The notes under the pieces are model-generated. The model did no database searches and had not been told where the DNA came from. It saw nothing but the letters and a program-made list of their open reading frames with translations. Positions 58,411 to 64,000 of a stretch of DNA of 64,000 nucleotides are shown here, in pieces. The number at the start of each line of letters is the position of its first letter. Position 1 is the first letter of the stretch. The DNA comes from Ananas comosus. Its lineage: Eukaryota > Streptophyta > Magnoliopsida > Poales > Bromeliaceae. The translations under genes were made by a program, and so were the position numbers. The stretch is from the NCBI RefSeq assembly GCF_001540865.1, contig NC_033630.1:3512616-3576615 (forward strand). Reading direction: 5' to 3'.

Positions 58411-59830
58411 TGAGGGGAACAAGGGGAATCAGGCCTCTCTCATTTCGCCATGTAAATTGGAGTTAAATCATAATTAGATTACAATAGAATATTATCTATC
58501 TATACCTGTATATTATTGCTTATAAACTTTGCCTTCTTGACCGTTGCCTTTTTTTTTTTTTTTTCCTTCATAATGATCAAATTTATTATTTTTCATCACC
58601 ATGCGATTTTTTGTCTTCCCACCTGTGCTCTTCCTAATTAATATGTTCACATGCTTCATTATTTTCTACACAAATCAATTTTATAAAAAAAATAAATTTT
58701 TTTTTTAGAGGGGACACAATAAAAATTCATATTTTATTATTTTTTTAATTTTTTCTCTCTTTTTTTTAAATTGGGTGCTATGAAATTAGGGTTACGAGAA
58801 TCGTAGCGTGACAAGTAGGAGGAAGTAGCGATGAATTTGGAGTCGGTGGGGGAAAAAAACGATGAGTCTGAAAGATCTGTACAGGATCGACGTGGCTGTA
58901 ACTAAAGAGGAGCTCGATGCTGACAATGGCAGCGAATGCGACGTGGATTAGAATTCGCCTTCCCGATATCGACAGCGCAATTAAGGTGCTTATAGAGAGT
59001 AGTGATCTACTATTTCTTTTATTATTCTTATACGTAAATTATTTATTGAAAGTATAAATTTTGTTATATCTATTTCATATTTTTTATTTATATTTATTAA
59101 TTTCTCATAACAAGTAAAAAAAATGTAAATTTATTTTATCTTGTCAATTTTTTATTTTTTATAACATCAATCCACCCTAATGTACAAATAACTTCACTAG
59201 TTTAACATTATAAGAGATAAACCGGAGGACTCCAAATTATGTTGGAGCTTAGGGTACACTTTATTCGTCAGTGAGTGCTCTGGTGGAGCCCGTACGGGTT
59301 AGTGAGAGCGAGTGAGAGTTACGCGCACCTCGTAGAAACCGAAAAGAATAAGGTCTCAAGGGGACCCTTCAAAGTGAACCCAAAGCATCTTCCTTTTCCT
59401 TTACGTAGTTTCACCAGTAACATCTTACATCGTCAAAAAATGGAGATGTGACGCCACATTTCCTATAGGATCATCTATTATAAAATTAATTTTCATTTTA
59501 GCATACTTAATTTTTCTAATCCTTTTAATTTAATCACCGTCCAATATATCATAATTGAGTTGAAAAATTTAGCTCTATTATATTTTATATATGAGAATAT
59601 TTTAAATTCTAAAGTGTCACAAGAAGATATTTATTGTTTGCAATAAAATTAATTAAAAAGATTTGTGGAGATGATCTAATGGCGGCGGGGAGAAATCCTT
59701 AATCTTTGTTTAGAGCAAACGCTCGATGAACAACCGAAAATGAACCGTAATTCCCCATTAGTCCCATCATTTTTTTTATTCTTTTTGTTTAAGAATCAAA
59801 AAGGGGTTAGTAAATCCCCAAACCAACATT
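58410..59830. other. Intergenic DNA without a gene
   Basis: AT-rich, with T runs at 58550-58564 and 58698-58705. GC-richer blocks at 58780-58990 and 59220-59390 show no supported reading frame. Confidence 0.45.
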
Positions 59831-60077
59831 ATCAGGAGTCGAAGCATGAAATGAACTTTTTCGATCTGATTCTTCAGGCACAAGCATTCGCCGATCATGG
59901 GGTTCGAAGCATGTTATTCTAGGAACAGATTCTTTATTTCGTGGAAATCTATTGAAGATTCTCAGGGAGATAAATACCATCTTCGTGAGTTCTCTTGCGC
60001 GGCCCGGAAACAACCTTCATAAGTTCCATCCTTAATGATTGGTTGTTTCTCACATAGTTTTGTAGGATTAGGGCAGA
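59831..60077 (+). pseudogene. Decayed partial copy of TilS exon 10
   Basis: Matches 50616-50864 in order and orientation: TCAGGAGTCGAWGCATGAAATGAACTTTT, GAACAGRTTCTT, TGGAAWTCT..TGAAGAT, CCATCTTYGTGAGTTCT, GCGRCCMGGAAAC, TGATTGGTTGTTTCTC and TTTGTAGGATT, each at the expected position. Stops and small indels disrupt the reading frame, and no other TilS exon is nearby. Part of the same duplication as 60640-60878. Confidence 0.85.
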
Positions 60078-60206
60078 TAATTTTGGAGAGAATTAAAGTA
60101 GAATATAACAAGAAGAGCAACAAAAATATACGTGGTTCGGCTTAGCCTCTCAAAAAAGTATAAAAGAAAGTGCTAAATTATGTAAAATAATTGTTTTTGC
60201 AAAAAA

Positions 60207-60357
60207 ACTAACTGTCCCTAGAGTAAGTGGCAAAGATCTTGGTGGTTGGTCCCCAAGGTTCCAAAATCGAATCCTAGTTGATTCACATTTCTAGCTAAGT
60301 TTATTTTCAAATGAAAAAAATAAAGCGGGTATCGTGCTACCTATTTCTCAAAAAAAA
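60207..60357 (+). mobile_element. tRNA-derived SINE copy 3
   Basis: Flanked by an 18-bp exact target duplication, AATTGTTTTTGCAAAAAA, at 60189-60206 and 60358-60375. Contains TGTCCCTAGAGTAAGTGGC (A-box region), AAAATCGAATCCTAG (B-box region), GTTGATTCACATTTCTAGC, AAAGCGGGTATCGTGCTA and poly-A. It sits inside the duplicated TilS-flank segment, so it inserted after the duplication or into that copy only. Confidence 0.88.
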
Positions 60358-60639
60358 AATTGTTTTTGCAAAAAATGTTAAGTTGAAAAAAAAATGATGT
60401 TTTTATTATTCAATGCTTCCCTCACGTTTAGACTTGAGAATGATATTTTTATTATTTAACATAGACTTTTTTTTTAAAAAAAAAAAGGCTTTCTTCATAA
60501 AAAAGAAAAACTCATATATTCTAATTTTCTGTCTATTTAGCTTTTAAAATAACTAATTTTTCTTGAAATTTGTTTTGCTCACAGTTTATGAGAAACCATG
60601 TTTTCGTTTTCGATTATTTTTCCCCGGAAAACAACCGTG

Positions 60640-60878
60640 TTTTCCCATTAATTTTCATAAGAAAAACTACAAAATAAAGGCACTGACAAATATGAGAAAA
60701 ACGCCAAGTTAGATGAGTTTGCTAGATACTTCATGTTTCCCCCGTAGCCATCCAGATAAGATCTTTTAAGGATGGCCAAAAATGTGAAGATTGCAATTTT
60801 TGCTAGGGTTCTATAAGCATTCATGCATCTTGTCGAAGTCGAAGAAGAAGAGAAGAGAGGTTTCCAATTTATTTCAAA
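60640..60878 (+). repeat. Copy of the 53078-53318 segment
   Basis: Second block of the local duplication. The spacing from the exon 10 relic is about 0.6 kb here against 2.2 kb in the source, and the SINE accounts for part of the 0.6 kb, so about 1.7 kb was lost. Confidence 0.7.
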
Positions 60879-61114
60879 TTATAATGTGCGCTAATATAAC
60901 GTTTATGGAGTAAGGGACTCAAACTAAGGACAGTTAAATAATGTCATGAGGCTGATGGGACTCGAATTCATAACCTTATATTCTGACGTTTTCTAGAACT
61001 AAAAATGTGGGCTTAATCAAATGGGAAAAAATTAAATAGTAATAGAAACTTAATAAAATTCGAACTCATGAACCTCATGTTTAGATATCTAGTTTTGTGG
61101 AGCTTCGACTCTAA

Positions 61115-61752
61115 GCCCCCGTTTGGTTGGGGATTAAGAGGGGGGGTGGGGTGGTGGTGGTGGTGGGGCGGTTAAGAGGGTTATTCCTCCTTTAACCCTA
61201 AACAAAAAATTTGGGGGAGCTAACCCCACCTCAAGAATAGGGGTGGGATTAAGTTAATCCCACCCCTATTTAATTTTTTTAATANTACGTCATTTTAAAA
61301 AATTTAATTTAAAATTTTGAATTGACAACTTTTAAATTTTAAAATTTGAATTTTAATTTTGAATTTTGAATTTTGAATTTTAAATTTTAAATTATTATTT
61401 TTAATTTTTTTAAATTATAAATTTGACATTTTATATTTGTAACTTTAAATTTTTAAATTTGAGATTTAAAAATAAAATTTTAAATTTTAAATTTTAAATT
61501 ATTATTTTTAATTATTTAAAATTTAAATTTAAATTCAAATATAAAAATTGGGACCAAATTATTATTTTGTATTTATAATAATTCACTATCCTTCTTATTC
61601 CACCTACTCTAATCAAACACTATTTTATCTATACCCGCATTAAAACCAATTTTCAACCAAATACAAAATTATTCTAATCCCACCTTAATCCTGAACTTAA
61701 CTCTATTTCTAGAATAACTAGTTCTTACTTAACCCTGAACCAAACGAAGCCC
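61115..61752 (+). mobile_element. Harbinger-like non-autonomous element
   Basis: Preceded by TAA, begins GCCCCCGTTTGGTTGGGG and ends CTGAACCAAACGAAGCCC, followed by AAA. The GC-rich termini have GGTTAA/TTAACC blocks and a long AT-rich core of TTTAAATTT-type text. An N is at 61285. Confidence 0.65.
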
Positions 61753-61899
61753 AAAGAAAATTAAATAATGTTAGAAGTTACGTTTGATAGAATTCGAATT
61801 CAAAACATCATGGTCTGTTGTCATATTAAATTATATAAAATAACTATTTATCTCTAAAAGATTATGCCACTAAAGAAATGTTTATATATATATATATAT

Positions 61900-62510
61900 A
61901 TAGGACTTTTTTATAAAACAACCCTCTAAAATTTTGAAATTTGTAAAATAACCCTCTCAAAATTTTATTTGGCAAACTAACCCTCCTTTCGCCATGTCGG
62001 CGCCACGTCAGAATTTTTTTTAAAGGCGGTGAATCGTTCACCGCTTTCTCCCATTTCTTTTAAAAGCGGTGAATCGTTCACCGCTTTCTCCTATTTCTTT
62101 AAAGACGGTGAATCATTCACCACCTTTCACTTATTCACTATTTCTTTCTATATCCCATATATAATCCCAACAACCACATAAAAATTCTAACAAATCATAT
62201 ATAATCTTAACAACCTTTAAATCCTAATAATTTATCCATATAATTTCATATAATCTTAACAGCCTGAAAATCCTAATAATCTATCTATACAATCCTAATA
62301 ATCAAATAAAAATTCTAATGATCCACATATAATCCTAACAACCTCACTTTTTTCTATTTCCTATATAATTCACGCACAATTTTAATGAATGCGGTGAACG
62401 ATTTACCGCTTTAAAAGAAATAGGAGAAAGCGGTGAACGATTCACCGCTTTTAAAAGAAATGGGAGAAAGCGGTGAACGATTCACCGCCTTTAAAATAAA
62501 ATTAAATAAA
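61900..62510 (+). mobile_element. Relative of the palindrome-array foldback element
   Basis: Left arm with GGACTTTTTTATAAAACAAC, CGGCGCCACGTCAG and palindromic GCGGTGAATCGTTCACCGC units (62025-62125). Opposite-orientation counterparts are at 62395-62490 (GGCGGTGAAC/GTTCACCGC types). The right terminus is not clear. Confidence 0.65.
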
Positions 62511-62642
62511 TTAAAAATTTTAAATGTGTCGATTAATAAGTTGAAAAATTATTGAAAAATATAAAAATATTATATATATCTACTTATTTATTTATAAATA
62601 GTAATTTAAATAATTAATAAATTTATACAATTATTTTATGTT

Positions 62643-62855
62643 TAGTGAAGGTAACCTCACCACTCTATCTGAACAGGTGACAAAATTCATAAATACAACT
62701 ATCAGCTTCATATTACCAAACAGAAGAAATGTAACTGCAGCAGTTGCAACTGCGTAAAACCAAACAGACTAGGTGTAGTTACAACTGCAGCATTTGCAAC
62801 TGCATATATTTCCAACTACACTGTTTCTGCAACTACATCCAACCAAACGGCCCCT
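62643..62855 (+). mobile_element. Right half of a hAT-like MITE
   Basis: Contains GAAGGTAACCTCACC, repeated GTTGCAACTGC-type units and the right end CAACCAAACGGCCCC, matching the right part of 45131-45597 in orientation. A remnant of another Micron-like copy follows (62870-62971). Confidence 0.55.
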
Positions 62856-62980
62856 AAGAGTATTATTTAATCCTAGGGGAGACCGCAATCATCCCAACCA
62901 TACAATTTTTAATCAAAAGTCAAAAATTCAAAAACATCAAATCCTTATATTTTCGATAGCATAGTATATATATATATAGA

Positions 62981-63198
62981 GTCCGGCTACTATACTATTG
63001 ATAGTACAAGCCTTTGGTACTATAGAGTTTTCTACCGTTAGATCTACCCTGTGATTATTTCCACCCGTTAGATTATACTATTAAACCAACCACCCACTCA
63101 ACCCTAGGAGACCACTATCATCCTAACCGCACATCCTTTCATCCAACAGCCAAAAACTCAATAGTACAAGGGCTTGGTACTATTAATAGTATAGGAGC

Positions 63199-63202
<4 letters not shown>
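62981..63202 (+). mobile_element. Micron-like MITE copy between (TA)n tracts
   Basis: Begins GAGTCCGGCTACTATACTAT with the palindrome ACTATTGATAGT and ends GGTACTATTAATAGTATAGG then AGCTA. (TA)n lies on both sides, the right tract being about 90 bp (63203-63291). The interior is shared with 23193-23405, including CCGTTAGATCTACCC and CCCTAGGAGACCACTATCA. Confidence 0.85.

Positions 63203-63291
<89 letters not shown>
63203..63291. repeat. Long (AT)n microsatellite
   Basis: About 89 bp of nearly uninterrupted AT units directly adjoining the MITE at 62981-63202. Confidence 0.9.
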
Positions 63292-63294
<3 letters not shown>

Positions 63295-64000
63295 TAAAAT
63301 ATATAAATATAATATATTTTAATTATATATAGGCTGAGTGAATAATCTGAGTTTAGTTAAAATTGAGTCAATATTGTTGGCCCATAAAAACAAACCAATA
63401 GACAAATAAAAGAGCAAAATTTTACTAAATTTATATATTTTTCCTTTCTTTCTTTCTTTCACAGAGCTCTCAATTTTCAATATGTTTCTCTCTTTCTCTT
63501 TTTCTGTCTCTCACCCTAAGTGGCCAAGCGGAAAGCCCTCTAAGTTACCAAGTAACATCATATGCCCACCGTTGCCTATCTTATTATTAATTGTATGCTT
63601 GAGAAAATATACAGAATATTTTTAAAGTAAAAAATTATTATTCATATAAAATTTTAACTTTAGTTATATATGATTGGATAGTTTAATCCAATACTTATCT
63701 ATATAATTTATTTATTTTTTACTGCATAAATGAAAATGAATAATATAGAAATTGAAGGTAAAAGAAAAGACATGTAAGACTGAAAAAATTAGATATTCAA
63801 CTCATAAATTATTTTTTTCATATTATATACTATATTTCATATAATTTTTTGCACTTTGAATTATTAGACATATTTTTGTATCAAATTATAGATAATATTT
63901 TATATAAATTAAACTATTGATCGTATAATGTCGAGAATTTCAAGCGGCTCGTTTAAGGCTCGAGCTCACTCGACTTGAAATTAGGCTCGCTCGGAGCTCA
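63292..64000. other. Intergenic DNA; a repeat begins at the window edge
   Basis: No gene. The final 60 bases (GGCTCGTTTAAGGCTCGAGC and further GCTCG blocks) look like the start or end of a GCTCG-rich element related to 26606-27000, cut by the window end. Confidence 0.4.

Noticed and set aside
63510..63560. GTGGCCAAGCGGAAAGCC as part of a tRNA gene
   Set aside because: The D-arm-like text is not followed by an anticodon arm, T-arm or acceptor stem pairing.

Overview
The window is nuclear DNA from a flowering plant. Genes are split by many short introns with GT/AG borders, the intergenic DNA is very AT-rich, and it is packed with MITEs, LINE and SINE remnants and (TA)n tracts. The gene set (PERK-type kinases, a blast-resistance-21-like metal-binding protein, a plastid-type tRNA lysidine synthase) suits a monocot. 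A non-grass commelinid such as pineapple is only a guess.

Layout. (1) 1-5.8 kb holds a Harbinger-like element carrying an insert bounded by two N bases, a relic of an M16 peptidase gene, and an intact single-exon NHL/LEA_2 gene (3495-4106). (2) 6.5-38.9 kb is a cluster of three PERK-like kinase genes. The first (+, 6542-13116) has lost the exon that should carry the activation-segment APE motif, so I call it a pseudogene. The second (-, 16863-21623) is a proline-rich PERK with all kinase exons, but it has an apparent one-base frame break in its proline-rich exon and no recognisable membrane segment. The third (-, 34177-38885) is an intact nine-exon relative of the first, with a short Cys-rich hydrophobic N-terminus in place of a proline-rich ectodomain. 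Their kinase exons share intron positions and almost the same sizes (87, 71, 77, about 150 and 162 nt). Between and inside them lie MITEs, Mutator-like foldback elements and a truncated L1 with target-site duplications. (3) 39-45.6 kb has no gene, only nested transposons. (4) 45.9-51.5 kb is a complete eleven-exon tRNA(Ile)-lysidine synthase gene (+) whose promoter carries a telo-box and a site II-like motif. A decayed partial copy of its exon 10 and of downstream DNA lies at 59.8-60.9 kb. (5) 55-58.4 kb has a GC-cored foldback element and a Pi21-like HMA/proline-rich protein gene (-). Its C-terminal CaaX motif can be read only in a second frame that begins at a single N. (6) 58.4-64 kb contains repeats only.

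How the genes relate. The three kinases are paralogues, probably of cell-surface or membrane-associated signalling type. The NHL protein and the HMA protein belong to families often linked to stress and defence, but nothing in the sequence ties them to one pathway. The lysidine synthase is a separate housekeeping gene for organellar tRNA modification. I found no rRNA or tRNA gene, no CRISPR array and no clearly new gene system. The most unusual material is in the repeats: microsatellite-embedded MITEs whose ends form their own palindromes, a Mutator-like element filled with palindromic units, a perfect 53-bp inverted repeat, and a SINE family sharing its 3' tail with an L1 family.
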